NCBI GenBank assembly: GCA_021805025.1
Contig: JAJZGF010000003.1
Coordinates: 26,948 to 90,947, forward strand
Length of the DNA stretch: 64,000 bases
Direction: 5' to 3'
Source of the DNA: Acidobacteriota bacterium
GTDB taxonomy: Bacteria; Acidobacteriota; Terriglobia; Terriglobales; Acidobacteriaceae
The notes under the pieces were generated by a model, which saw only the letters and a list, made by a program, of their open reading frames with translations, was not told where the DNA came from and ran no database searches. The position numbers were made by a program, and so were the translations under genes. Below are positions 9,201 through 18,989 of this stretch, in pieces (positions within the stretch are counted from its first letter, which is position 1; the number at the start of each line of letters is the position of its first letter).

Positions 9201-9557
9201 ATGGTCTGGTTGACCTTGTTGATAGGGGTAGTTGTTGGAGCATTCTCCGGTGTGGTTGGGGTTGGCGGGGGCATCCTGTTCGTTCCCGCGCTGGTTTGGC
9301 TGCTCGGAATGGACCAGCACAAGGCGCAGGGCACGTCGCTCGGAGCCCTGCTTGCGCCGGTGGGGCTGCTGGCTTTTCTTGAGTACTATCGCAAAGGCGA
9401 AGCGGATGTTCGCGTGGCTGCGCTGCTGGCCGTAGGTTTTCTTGTCGGCGGATACTTTGGAGGCGCCGGGGCGCAGTATATCCCGGACCTGTGGCTGCGT
9501 CGCATCTTTGCTGTGACTTTGCTTGCCATCGGCGGCCGGATGTTGTTCCAGCATTGA
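9201..9557 (+). CDS. Half-length TauE/SafE-family membrane protein (118 aa)
   Basis: LTLLIGVVVGAFSGVVGVGGGILFVPALVWLLGMDQHKAQGTSLGALLAPVGLLAF, TauE/SafE signature. Confidence 0.85.
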   Translation: MVWLTLLIGVVVGAFSGVVGVGGGILFVPALVWLLGMDQHKAQGTSLGALLAPVGLLAFLEYYRKGEADVRVAALLAVGFLVGGYFGGAGAQYIPDLWLRRIFAVTLLAIGGRMLFQH

Positions 9558-9600
9558 AACACGCGCAAAACGAATCGAAGGTCCGGCAAAGTTTGTTGGC

Positions 9601-10338
9601 TTAAATTGACTGGACGGGCAAAAGCGTCAGATCGTCCACCAGACCGACTTCCTTCTGCACGAAAGGCTCTCCGTAGCGGACAGCGGCCAGCAGGCCGTAA
9701 TGCCGTGCCTCGGCGAAGGTCCGTTCGCGTATTTCATCCTCCGCCACAAAGAGGCCGCTGCCCTCCGGCTGGTTGGCGTACTGCGATCTGTAAGCCATCA
9801 GCGCGGCATGACGCTGCTCGATGAACGGCGTGATGTCCACAATGAAGCTGGGGCGCACATCCGCATACAGGCTGGCATAGACAATCTTGAATGGGCGATG
9901 CGGCTGACTGCCTGTTTCCACCTTGGACAAGCCAGCCAGAAAGCAGGCCTCGTAGCCCAGAGTCGCAGTTGTCGCATGGTCCGGGTGGCGCGCCTGCCAA
10001 TAGGGAAGGATGACTACGCGCGGGCGGAGTTCGCGCACCACGCGCGCAATCTTGACCCTGTTCTCCAGCGTATTCGCGATGGCTCCGTCGGGCAGGTCGA
10101 GCGCCACGCGCCAGCCCACGCCAAGCAATTGGGCAGCTTCGGCCGCTTCCGCGGCACGCTCCTGGGCGGTGCCTCGGGTTCCGGCTTCACCCTGCGTCAG
10201 ATCCAAAATCCCAGTGCGCAGGCCTCTTGCAGCCATTCTCAGCAGCGTGCCGCCGCAGGTCTGCTCCACGTCGTCGCGGTGCGCTGCAATCGCCAGAACG
10301 TCAACCGGCAAGGGATCGTCAGCGGCAGCCATGCTCAT
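9601..10338 (-). CDS. bshB1: Bacillithiol biosynthesis deacetylase BshB1-like (PIG-L/LmbE family)
   Basis: VDVLAIAAHRDDVEQTCGGTLLRMAARG, DLTQGEAGTRGTAQERAAEA, RHPDHATTATL. Confidence 0.85.
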   Translation of the reverse strand: MSMAAADDPLPVDVLAIAAHRDDVEQTCGGTLLRMAARGLRTGILDLTQGEAGTRGTAQERAAEAAEAAQLLGVGWRVALDLPDGAIANTLENRVKIARVVRELRPRVVILPYWQARHPDHATTATLGYEACFLAGLSKVETGSQPHRPFKIVYASLYADVRPSFIVDITPFIEQRHAALMAYRSQYANQPEGSGLFVAEDEIRERTFAEARHYGLLAAVRYGEPFVQKEVGLVDDLTLLPVQSI

Positions 10339-11783
10339 CAGTAGACCGTGTTATTCGCGTCGGTCGTGCCGTCCATAAAAGCCACGTCATAGGCAGTGCC
10401 GGTCACAGTGACGTATTGATTGTTGATTGCTGAGCCATCGTGCGTGCTGTAGATGTACACCTGGCCCCCTTGCGCCACATAAACCTTGTGGAGGGTTTCG
10501 ACATCCGCGATGCCTGTCAGATCGCCCAGATAGGGCTCGATCATCGTCACGCTGTTGGTCGCTGTGTTGTACATCGTCAGGCAGCCGTACGGTTGCCCCT
10601 TGGCAAAGCGCTCACCGTTGTTGCACTTCGTCATTCCAATCCACAGCGTGTTGTCGTCCGCCAGCAGCATCCGGCTCACGCCGCCCGGAAGTCCATCGCT
10701 GATCGGGGTCGCACTCCCCGCGGTATTGTTCAGCAGATTCAGCACTGTGAGATTCCCCGTGAACAAGCCATCAGGCTGTAGCTGCTGACCGACCACATAC
10801 ATCGTGGATCCAACTACAAGCGCATTGCTTGATCCCCCGGGCACAGGGATAAAGGGAAGCGACCCGGTCTTCGGCAACGTGCCCGACTGCTGCCCGATCT
10901 GGAATATAAGTGGACTCACCGCGATTGGCGTAACAGAGGAAGCTGTCCCGCCGCATTCAGGTCCGCAGTTCAGGATGTACGCCGTTCCGCCGTCCGATGA
11001 AAAGACAGCCTTGATCGGGCGGTCGAAAGTGAGTGGAGCGCCATAGTAGTTGCCGGTCGAGTCGATATTATCCGGGCTTTGCGCTTGCAGCAGGCACCAC
11101 AAGGGCGCATTCTGCGGCTCACAATCGACTGCGGCCTTTGGCCAGTTGCCGGGACCGCCCGCATAGGTGATCGTTTGCGCGGCGGTAAGTTGGCGCGTGT
11201 AATAGATGTAATTCGAATTCTGGACAAATGCGAGTGCGGCCGAACCACCCGGGTTGACACTCACACGGTAAACCCCGGGCAAGCTCAGGCTTGCCTCCTG
11301 GCTCGTAACGCGGTCGATCGCCGTCACGACGTGCGCAGCTTGGCTGGCTGCAAAGGCATACGCCTGGCTGCGCGTCACAAACACGCTGGATGAAACGCCA
11401 TTCAGGCCCGACACGGCCCCATTCGTTGCCTCTTTTGCGTAGCTGATGAACGTCAGGCTGCCATCCCCGGAGCCGTAGACAGCACCTGTCTGCTCTTCCG
11501 GCATGTTCTGGATGGTGACCGGAAGCGCCCCCGCATACCCCGTGATGGAGTATGTCTTGTTTATGTTGTCGTAGGCGTAGCGGATGTCGTAATACGCATC
11601 CACAAACTCGAGCGCACCCTTGGTAAAGGAGCTGGGGTTCTGGATTGCAATCAGCACTCGGTACAGCAATCCGCTCGGCGGCAACACACGGCCCGCGAAG
11701 TAGGTTGTGGAACCGCACCCTGCCAGAACAATTGCAGCCGCCAGTGCCCCGACGGTGCTCAACCATAGACTTCTCTTCTTCAA
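10338..11783 (-). CDS. Secreted lipoprotein, probable beta-propeller-like, function unknown
   Basis: Lipobox LSTVGALAAAIVLAGCGS; repetitive beta-rich sequence; stop overlaps the bshB1 start (TGATG). Confidence 0.7.
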   Translation of the reverse strand: MKKRSLWLSTVGALAAAIVLAGCGSTTYFAGRVLPPSGLLYRVLIAIQNPSSFTKGALEFVDAYYDIRYAYDNINKTYSITGYAGALPVTIQNMPEEQTGAVYGSGDGSLTFISYAKEATNGAVSGLNGVSSSVFVTRSQAYAFAASQAAHVVTAIDRVTSQEASLSLPGVYRVSVNPGGSAALAFVQNSNYIYYTRQLTAAQTITYAGGPGNWPKAAVDCEPQNAPLWCLLQAQSPDNIDSTGNYYGAPLTFDRPIKAVFSSDGGTAYILNCGPECGGTASSVTPIAVSPLIFQIGQQSGTLPKTGSLPFIPVPGGSSNALVVGSTMYVVGQQLQPDGLFTGNLTVLNLLNNTAGSATPISDGLPGGVSRMLLADDNTLWIGMTKCNNGERFAKGQPYGCLTMYNTATNSVTMIEPYLGDLTGIADVETLHKVYVAQGGQVYIYSTHDGSAINNQYVTVTGTAYDVAFMDGTTDANNTVY

Positions 11784-12114
11784 AATCCCTTACCTCGACA
11801 GAGCGTGCGGAGTGTGCCGACGCCTTTTAAGTGAATACGATAACCGGCGGTTGCAGTTCGCCCGGAACGGGCCAAAACAGCCCGCCTGAACTCGATTCCT
11901 GCATCCCTTTAGACTCTCGAAGTATAACAAAGCAGCCTGACCCTCTGACGGGTCGGCCCGCAGGCGATTGGAGAGCCCCCGGCGGACCCTGCGCACGTCA
12001 GAGCATCACGCTTGCTCTTGCAGCCCAGGCGCAGGACTCGGTTCCCGATCGTGCCGGACGGGCGAACACTCCGCCGACGCAACTTCGGTCTTGATGCGTT
12101 AGCATGACAACAGA

Positions 12115-13989
12115 ATGCCGCAATTCAGTGACATCCTTGCCGGACAACCAGCGCTCGCCGACGGCGCCATGGGGACAGTTCTCTACGCGCGCGGCATATT
12201 CATCAACCGCTGCTATGACGAGCTGAACCTCTCCGATCCCGGCCTGATCATGGCCGTGCATGAGGAGTACCTGCAGGCGGGCGCACAGATTCTGGAATCC
12301 AATACCTTCGGCGCGAACCGCTTCCGTCTCTCACGCCATGGGCTGGGCAGCAAGGTGGCGGAGATCAACACCGCTGGAGTGCGGATTGCCCGCGAGGCCG
12401 TCGCGCATCTGCGCGAGAAGCAGGCGGGCGAGGCCTGGGTCGCCGGCTCAGTAGGCCCACTGGGTGTGCGGCTGGAACCGCTCGGCAAGACTGGCCTTGA
12501 GGAAGCTCGCGCCGCATTCGCCGAGCAGATTCGCGCATTGGCTGAAGCCGGCGCCGATCTCCTCATCATTGAAACCATGCCGGCTTTGAATGAGGCCCGT
12601 GAAGCGCTGCTTGCCGCTGAAGAGACCGCGCCTCATCTGCCCGTGCTGGTTATGGTCACCGTTGACGACGAGAGCAACTGTCTTGACGGATCCTCCCCGC
12701 AACAGGCCGCGGCGCTACTCACCGAGTGGGGCGCAGGAGCGATCGGCGTCAACTGCTCCACGGGGCCCTCCGCCGTACTCACCGCCGTTGAAGCGATGCG
12801 CTCTGCCACCACGCTGCCCATCGCCGCCATGCCCAACGCCGGCCTGCCGCGCGCCGTCGAAGGCCGCAACATCTATCTCTGCTCGCCCGAGTACATGGCC
12901 AGTTTTGCGCGCAAGGCCATCGCCGCGGGGGCACAGATTGTCGGCGGCTGCTGCGGCACCACGCCCAACCATATCCGCGCCATGCGCTCGGCCATGCGAG
13001 CCATCGACGCACAAACGCGCGTCGCCGAAGGCCACGCTACCGCCGTGCTCAGCAACGAAACGCCGCCGGCTTCACTCGGCCAACGCTCGCGGCTTGGTTC
13101 CCTCATCGAACAAGGAACTTTTGTCACGATGGTCGAGATAGTGCCGCCCAAAGGCATCGACTGCTCCGCCGAAATCGAAGGCGCGCAGCTTCTAGCGCAG
13201 CTCGGCGTCCACTCCATCAACGTGCCGGACTCGCCGCGCGCCTCGGCCCGCATGAGCGCGCAAAGCCTCTGCATCCAGATTCAGCAGCAAACCAGCATCG
13301 AGACGGTGCTCCACTACACCTGCCGCGATCGCAATGTGCTGTCCATCCAGTCGGACCTCCTGGGAGCGTCGTCCATCGGCCTCCGCAACATACTTTGCCT
13401 CACAGGTGACCCGCCCAAACTGGGCAACTACCCGGATGCCACCGCGGTGTTCGACGTGGATTCTATCGGCCTCGTAAACCTGGTGCGGCGCCTCAACCAC
13501 GGGCTCGACATCGGGGCAAACTCGATAGGAGCCTCGACGAATTTCACCATCGGCGTCGCGGCGAACCCTGGCGCACCGGACATCGAGCACGAACTGCGCC
13601 GCTTCGCTTTTAAGGTGGAGGCAGGCGCGGAGTACGCCATCACCCAGCCGGTCTTTGACCTGCGCCTTCTGGAAGAGTTCCTCAAACGCATCGAGCAGCA
13701 TCGCATCCCCGTCATTGCCGGCATCTGGCCCCTTACCAGCCTGCGCAACGCAGAGTTCATGAAGAACGATCTGCGTGTCTCCATGCCGGAGGAAATCATG
13801 CTGCGCATGGCGCAGGCCGACACGCCGGAAGCGGCGCGCAAGGAAGGCATCAACATCGCGCAGCAGATGATGGAGGCAGTCCGTCCCTACGTGCAGGGTG
13901 TCCAGGTCAGCGCGCCCTTTGGCCGCTACGCCGCCGCTGCCGAGGTAATTGCGAGCGTGCTGCCACCGGCGCCCAGGGTGAAGGAGTAA
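12115..13989 (+). CDS. Bifunctional homocysteine S-methyltransferase / methylenetetrahydrofolate reductase
   Basis: N-terminal homocysteine S-methyltransferase domain (ADGAMGTVLYARG, VGGCCGTTPNHIRA) fused to a MetF domain (NILCLTGDPPKLGNYPDATAVFDVDSIGLV). Confidence 0.93.
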   Translation: MPQFSDILAGQPALADGAMGTVLYARGIFINRCYDELNLSDPGLIMAVHEEYLQAGAQILESNTFGANRFRLSRHGLGSKVAEINTAGVRIAREAVAHLREKQAGEAWVAGSVGPLGVRLEPLGKTGLEEARAAFAEQIRALAEAGADLLIIETMPALNEAREALLAAEETAPHLPVLVMVTVDDESNCLDGSSPQQAAALLTEWGAGAIGVNCSTGPSAVLTAVEAMRSATTLPIAAMPNAGLPRAVEGRNIYLCSPEYMASFARKAIAAGAQIVGGCCGTTPNHIRAMRSAMRAIDAQTRVAEGHATAVLSNETPPASLGQRSRLGSLIEQGTFVTMVEIVPPKGIDCSAEIEGAQLLAQLGVHSINVPDSPRASARMSAQSLCIQIQQQTSIETVLHYTCRDRNVLSIQSDLLGASSIGLRNILCLTGDPPKLGNYPDATAVFDVDSIGLVNLVRRLNHGLDIGANSIGASTNFTIGVAANPGAPDIEHELRRFAFKVEAGAEYAITQPVFDLRLLEEFLKRIEQHRIPVIAGIWPLTSLRNAEFMKNDLRVSMPEEIMLRMAQADTPEAARKEGINIAQQMMEAVRPYVQGVQVSAPFGRYAAAAEVIASVLPPAPRVKE

Positions 13990-13994
13990 GACCC

Positions 13995-14216
13995 ATGCCA
14001 TCCTTTGAAGAGTCTCTGCAAAAACTCGAAAGCATTGTCGAGCAGATGGAGAAGGGCGACCTCAGCCTGGAGGACTCGCTCAAGCTGTTTGAAGAGGGCG
14101 TGGCTCTCTCGACGGCCTGCAAGAAAGAACTGGACGAGGCCGAAGGCAAGGTCCAGATGCTCATCAAGCAACGCGACGGCTCCTTCAAGGCAGAGTTGTT
14201 CCCCCCGGAAAAGTAA
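13995..14216 (+). CDS. xseB: Exodeoxyribonuclease VII small subunit
   Basis: MPSFEESLQKLESIVEQMEKGDLSLEDSLKLFEEGVALSTACKKELDEAEGKVQML. Confidence 0.95.
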   Translation: MPSFEESLQKLESIVEQMEKGDLSLEDSLKLFEEGVALSTACKKELDEAEGKVQMLIKQRDGSFKAELFPPEK

Positions 14217-14283
14217 CCCGCTCACCGCGTTGACGTGCGCGGATCCCCCTTCGATCCTCCATTGAATATTCCGGCGCTGTGCC

Positions 14284-15297
14284 TCACCCCAGCATCTGCG
14301 GCCGATGCGCTGTTCCGTCAAAGTGGGTGCTCGTCTTGTAGAGCTCGAACTTGCCTTCCTGCGAGGCGGCTTTTGTGCGATCGAGCAGGCTGGCCACCTG
14401 CGCCTCAGACATTGGCTGAAAGGTCCGCGCCGCTTGCAGCGCCTGGTCGAGCACTGCCTGATTGTCGATGCCCGTAATTTGGGTCGAGATGGGCAAGTTG
14501 AGACAATAGTGCAGGCACTCGATCGGCTTCACGGTCTTGCTGTCGAGGATGAAGTGGTCGCCGAATGCCTTCATGCCTAACGCGCCGATGTTTTCGCGAT
14601 TCAGGATGGGCAGAACATCATGGCCAAAGCTGCGGAAGTGCGCGTCCATCACGTTGAGCGGCATCTGCACGGCGTCAAAGTGGAAGCTGCGTGCACGCGC
14701 CTCATTCAGCATGCGCAGATGCACATACGGGTCCTTGTGGCCGGTGAAGCCAATATAGCGAACCTTGCCCGCCTTCTTCGCGTCCAGCATGGCCTCCATC
14801 GCGCCGCCCTCGGCGAAGATGCGGTCGGGGTCTTCGAGGCGAATGACCTCGTGGAACTGCATCAGGTCGACGTGGTCGGTTTGCAGGCGCTGCAACGATT
14901 CGTTGATCTGCTGCGCGGCGGCAGCTTTGGTGCGACCATCGATCTTCGTCATCAGAAAAACCTTGTTCCGATATCCGTCCGCCAGCGCCCTGCCCATGCG
15001 TGCCTCGCTGACGCCGTCGTTGTAATCCCAGCAATTGTCCATAAAGGTGATGCCGCGGTCGATGGCCTGGCGAATCAACTGAATGGACTCCTGCTCCTCA
15101 AGCGACGGCTTGCCGATGTGGTAGCCGCCAAGGCCAATGGCCGAGATACGCTCCCCGGTGCTGCCTAGCGTGCGATAGATCATGCCCTCTGCCTCGGGCG
15201 CCTTCCCCTCCGCGTGCAGCATGGGCGTCAAAAGACGCTCTGTGGCCGCCACGCTCACCGCCGTCGTTGCCGTCTTCAAGAAATCGCGCCGATCCAT
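14284..15297 (-). CDS. Aldo/keto reductase with N-terminal Tat-like leader
   Basis: MDRRDFLKTATTAV; MIYRTLGSTGERISAIGLGGYHIG; MDNCWDYNDGVSEARMGRAL. Confidence 0.9.
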   Translation of the reverse strand: MDRRDFLKTATTAVSVAATERLLTPMLHAEGKAPEAEGMIYRTLGSTGERISAIGLGGYHIGKPSLEEQESIQLIRQAIDRGITFMDNCWDYNDGVSEARMGRALADGYRNKVFLMTKIDGRTKAAAAQQINESLQRLQTDHVDLMQFHEVIRLEDPDRIFAEGGAMEAMLDAKKAGKVRYIGFTGHKDPYVHLRMLNEARARSFHFDAVQMPLNVMDAHFRSFGHDVLPILNRENIGALGMKAFGDHFILDSKTVKPIECLHYCLNLPISTQITGIDNQAVLDQALQAARTFQPMSEAQVASLLDRTKAASQEGKFELYKTSTHFDGTAHRPQMLG

Positions 15298-15333
15298 AGT
15301 TCCTCCGTTTTGCCTTGTGGGTCTACTCCATAC

Positions 15334-15870
15334 TCAGTGAGGCATCAGCCTCGCACGAAGCCATTGTTGCAGCGGCGGCGAGACGCGGTCTAATGCGGCC
15401 AGGTGAAAGACGGGCTTTCCCAGGCCAGGCATCTCCCCATCGGGACCACGCAGGATGGTCGCGTCTGCCCGCCGCCGGAGCCTTTCAAAGGATGGCTTCC
15501 GTTCGCCGTCTGCTCCTGCGTCAACCGCCAGGCATAGATCCGGCTGCACAAAGTCCACGATTCGATTGGACTCGAAGATCAAGGGGGAATCGCGCTCTAT
15601 ACGCGACCAAAGCGCGTGGATGACCTGTGCAAGCATTTCATCCTGCGCAGAGACGAGCAGCGCACGGCTTGCGCCGGCGGCCAGATACCGCGCAGTGTCG
15701 GTCGCCTGCCCTGCAGTGGTCTCTTCCCAGATAGGTTCACGCTCGCCGTGTGCGTGACTGGTGATTTTGACCGCAGTCCAGGCAAACTCGCGCAGAGCCG
15801 CAATCAGTCCGCAGATGACTGCGGTCTTCCCCACGTTTCTACCGCTGCCCCCAACAATGATGACCGGCAC
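15334..15870 (-). CDS. P-loop NTPase, MobB-like
   Basis: MPVIIVGGSGRNVGKTAVICGLIAAL Walker A; MobB-like architecture. Confidence 0.6.
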   Translation of the reverse strand: MPVIIVGGSGRNVGKTAVICGLIAALREFAWTAVKITSHAHGEREPIWEETTAGQATDTARYLAAGASRALLVSAQDEMLAQVIHALWSRIERDSPLIFESNRIVDFVQPDLCLAVDAGADGERKPSFERLRRRADATILRGPDGEMPGLGKPVFHLAALDRVSPPLQQWLRARLMPH

Positions 15871-15872
15871 GG

Positions 15873-16898
15873 CTACTCCTTGCCGTCAGACTTGCCGTGG
15901 CTCTTGGCAAGGCGGGCGAGCGTGGCCTGCTCCCGCAGCACCTGCTTGAGCGGACGCGCCGGCGTGCCGAAGAAGACCGTTCCAGGCTTGTGGCCTTCAT
16001 TGGTCAGCGTTTTGCCGTTAAAGACGCCGGACTGGCCGCCCAATATGACTCCAGGTCCGACGTGTGCGTGGTCGCCGATGCCCACCTGACCTGCAATCAC
16101 CGCCCCGCTGCCCACCGTACTTGACCCCGAGATTCCCGTCAGCGCCACGAGAATTACGTCCTCGCCGATCTCGCAGTTGTGTCCCACGTGGACGAGATTG
16201 TCAATCTTCGTTCCCCTGCCGATGCGCGTCTCCTTCAGTGCGCCGCGGTCTATCGTTGAGTTTGCCCCGATCTCCACATCGTCTTCAATCACCAGGGTGC
16301 CTTGCTGCGGAAATTGAGTGTAAGCGCCCGTCTTGGCATCGCGCACATAGCCAAAACCGTCCGCGCCCAGCACCGCACCGGCGTGGACCAGCACCCGATC
16401 GCCCAGTGCGACGCCCGGATAGAGCACGGCGCGCGGATAGATGCGGCAATCGGCGCCGATGCGAACGCCGTGACCGATGACCGCGCCCGCCTCGATGCGA
16501 GTGCCCGCGCCAATATGCGCGTCACCCTCAACGACTGCGGCCGCGCCTACCGTCACGCCTACGCCCAGGCTGGCAGTCACAGCAACAATTGCTGCGGGGT
16601 GGATGCCCACCGCGGAAGGCTGCGGAGCCAGCAGCCTGGCCGCGCGAGCAAACCAGAGACGGGGCTGGTCGGTCTCAACGATAGACTTGCCGGGCGGGTA
16701 GGCGTCCGCTTGGCCCGGCTGCAACACAATCACGCCCGCATTGCTGCCCAGAGCCTCCGCAGCCGTTGCTCTTGTGTCCGAGAAAATCAGATCAAAGAGG
16801 CCCGCGCGCTCATAGGAACTCACGTCTTTGACGTTCCACCCCGGATCGCCCTGCGCCAGCTTGCCGCCCAGCTTCTCTACCAGCTCACCCAGCGTCAT
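15873..16898 (-). CDS. lpxD: UDP-3-O-(3-hydroxyacyl)glucosamine N-acyltransferase
   Basis: MTLGELVEKLGGKLAQGDP...; left-handed beta-helix hexapeptide repeats; LVHVGHNCEIGEDVILVALTGISGSSTVGSGAVIAGQVGIGDH. The listed 448-aa ORF starts too far upstream. Confidence 0.92.
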   Translation of the reverse strand: MTLGELVEKLGGKLAQGDPGWNVKDVSSYERAGLFDLIFSDTRATAAEALGSNAGVIVLQPGQADAYPPGKSIVETDQPRLWFARAARLLAPQPSAVGIHPAAIVAVTASLGVGVTVGAAAVVEGDAHIGAGTRIEAGAVIGHGVRIGADCRIYPRAVLYPGVALGDRVLVHAGAVLGADGFGYVRDAKTGAYTQFPQQGTLVIEDDVEIGANSTIDRGALKETRIGRGTKIDNLVHVGHNCEIGEDVILVALTGISGSSTVGSGAVIAGQVGIGDHAHVGPGVILGGQSGVFNGKTLTNEGHKPGTVFFGTPARPLKQVLREQATLARLAKSHGKSDGKE

Positions 16899-16911
16899 CC
16901 GTCTCTCTCCT

Positions 16912-17811
16912 CTAGTAAAGACCCGGCTCGCCCACGGGCCTCGTCTTCCAGCGCCGATGAATCCACAGCCACTGGTCAGCATAGCGTCTGATCCATGCCT
17001 CGGTGGTCGCGGCGCACTGTTGCGTGGCGGCCAGCACATCGGCCTCCGCGTCGCCGGTGCGCGCAAACTCCAACTCCGGGCCGAAGTGCAGCACATACTG
17101 GCCCTCATCCTGCTCCCACAGCATAAAGCCGGGCAGCACCGCCGCACCGGTCTTGAGCGCCACGCGCGCCAGGCCTGAACCCGTGCATGCCTTGCGTCCG
17201 AAGAAGTCCACAAAGACACCCTGCGGCGGCGTCATGTTGGTGTCCATCAGGATGCCGACGGTTTGGCCCTCATGCATGGCCTTCAACAGGCCGCGCGCAA
17301 AGTCATTCTTGTGCAGCACGCGATTCCCGTGCAGACAGCGGATGCCGTTGACGAACTCATCGAGCGGACGATTGTCGAGACGCCGGATGACCATGCTCAT
17401 CGGATAGCCCATCAGCGAGTGGTAAAAGCTTGACAGCTCCCACGCACCCAGGTGGCCTGTGAGCACCAGCACGCCTTTGCCGCGGTCCCGCGCTGCCAGG
17501 TAGTGGTCCAGGCCCTCGGTGCGAATCCAGGCGCGCGTATTCTGCGGCGTGTAGCGCTTCATGCGGCAGAACTCAACGAGCTGCCAGCCCAGATGCCGGT
17601 AGACGCCGCGCAGTATCTTTTCTCTTGATGCAGAAGAGCGTTCCGGAAGAGCGAGTTGCAGGTTGCGCTGGCCCACTCGGCGTAGCCGGCCCAGTCCCAG
17701 GTACACAGTCCAGGCCAACACTCCGGCAATCAGCCGCGCCCACGAGCGCGGCATGCGCCCCAGGATGCGCACCACGGCCAGCACCAGCCCGGATTCAAGC
17801 TCTTCCCGCAT
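16912..17811 (-). CDS. Lysophospholipid / lipid A acyltransferase family (LpxL/HtrB-like)
   Basis: GVLVLTGHLGAWELSSFYHSLMGYPMSMVIRRLDN, HX4D/E-type acyltransferase; upstream of lpxD. Confidence 0.88.
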   Translation of the reverse strand: MREELESGLVLAVVRILGRMPRSWARLIAGVLAWTVYLGLGRLRRVGQRNLQLALPERSSASREKILRGVYRHLGWQLVEFCRMKRYTPQNTRAWIRTEGLDHYLAARDRGKGVLVLTGHLGAWELSSFYHSLMGYPMSMVIRRLDNRPLDEFVNGIRCLHGNRVLHKNDFARGLLKAMHEGQTVGILMDTNMTPPQGVFVDFFGRKACTGSGLARVALKTGAAVLPGFMLWEQDEGQYVLHFGPELEFARTGDAEADVLAATQQCAATTEAWIRRYADQWLWIHRRWKTRPVGEPGLY

Positions 17812-17900
17812 AATTGTGGCAAAAGCTTAGTGTAGGGCATGGACGGTTGGCATACGGGGGCGGCGCGGCATCATGACAGCCGTCTGCCGCGCAATGAAAA

Positions 17901-17924
17901 GGACGGCCCGCTCGCGGACCGCCC
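17901..17924 (-). terminator. Probable intrinsic terminator of the SYLF-domain gene
   Basis: On the minus strand an imperfect GC-rich stem (GGGCGGTCCG-CGAG-CGGGCCGTCC) followed by TTTT, about 23 bp after the stop at 17947. Confidence 0.55.
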
Positions 17925-17946
17925 TTCCTTGCTGCTTCAACGTTGC

Positions 17947-18639
17947 CTATTTGTGATCTTTTGATGCTACGAAGTACTTTGCCACGCTGCGTACAAACGG
18001 AGCCGCGGCCGGAGGCACGGCCACGTTGCCTTTCAGGATGGACTCAAAGGTGTGCTGTGCGCCGTAATACGTGTTGGTGTCATCCATGTTCTGGCTGACG
18101 CTGGTGCCGTCCAGGTCAATGCCGGCAAACAGGCCTTTGTTGCGTGAATAGCTGAGGAGCTCGGCGTTCATCTTCCAGTCCGTTGAAGCCTGGCCCGCAC
18201 GTCCCACCGGACCTGCTGCCGCCGACGCATCCGCGCCGATCTTGAACTTGCTCTTCAGCAGATCCTGAAAGCCCTTGTCATTGACGGCAACCAGGACCAG
18301 GTCCGTCGACTGCCCGCCGATCTGGAAGCCGAAGGAGCCGCCCGCCATGCGGATGAAAACCGGCGCACTCCAGCCGTGGCCCGTGCGGCAGGTCACCACA
18401 CCCTGTCCGTACTGGCCGCCAAAGATGAACGCACCCTTCAACATGCCTGGCACAACGCCCACACAGGTGGCTTGTTGCAGGATGTCCGTGGGAATGCTGT
18501 GATCTGGAGCGCCCATTATCTGCTCCAGAACGGTCTTCGCGGAATCAATCCGATCCTGCAGGTCCTGCTTGGAAGATGCCGCAAACGAGGTGCATGTGAC
18601 CAGAAAACAGAAGCAAATTGCGGAAATTACCTTCTTCAT
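17947..18639 (-). CDS. Lipid-binding SYLF domain protein (Ysc84-like), secreted
   Basis: Signal MKKVISAICFCFLVTCTSFAAS; GVVPGMLKGAFIFGGQYGQGVVTCRTGHGWSAPVFIRMAGGSFGFQIGGQSTDLVLV. Confidence 0.9.
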   Translation of the reverse strand: MKKVISAICFCFLVTCTSFAASSKQDLQDRIDSAKTVLEQIMGAPDHSIPTDILQQATCVGVVPGMLKGAFIFGGQYGQGVVTCRTGHGWSAPVFIRMAGGSFGFQIGGQSTDLVLVAVNDKGFQDLLKSKFKIGADASAAAGPVGRAGQASTDWKMNAELLSYSRNKGLFAGIDLDGTSVSQNMDDTNTYYGAQHTFESILKGNVAVPPAAAPFVRSVAKYFVASKDHK

Positions 18640-18989
18640 GGGTGAGTCCTTTCGTCGAACGCCAATTGATGGCGTTAGTCTGGGGTGTATTCGCAATAGA
18701 CGGTGCTTTGGCTGTGGGGTAAGCCCGCCCGCAAGAGGCAAAAACTCTATCATCCACCGATCCGATCATCCGGCAAAGCCCTCCGCATTTTTCAGGATGT
18801 TCGCCAGCCGGGAAGTTACCGGATCGCACCCGCGCGAGGAACCAGAAGCTTACATGGACCGCAAACGCAAAAAGGCCTTTACGTGTTCATAGGCTTGGAT
18901 GCTGGATGCTTGGTTCGGGTGGGCTGATCGCACAAAAATAGGGGCTTCGTACTTCCGAGGGAATATCCACCCGAAATTCAGAAAAAAGA

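Noticed and set aside
11784-12114. Possible SAM or cobalamin riboswitch before the methyltransferase-MTHFR gene
   Set aside because: I could not identify the conserved core of either class by eye; a covariance-model search would be needed.
16899-17219. N-terminal extension of the LpxD ORF
   Set aside because: It overlaps the acyltransferase gene in another frame; the genuine LpxD N-domain starts at MTLGELVEKLGG (16898).
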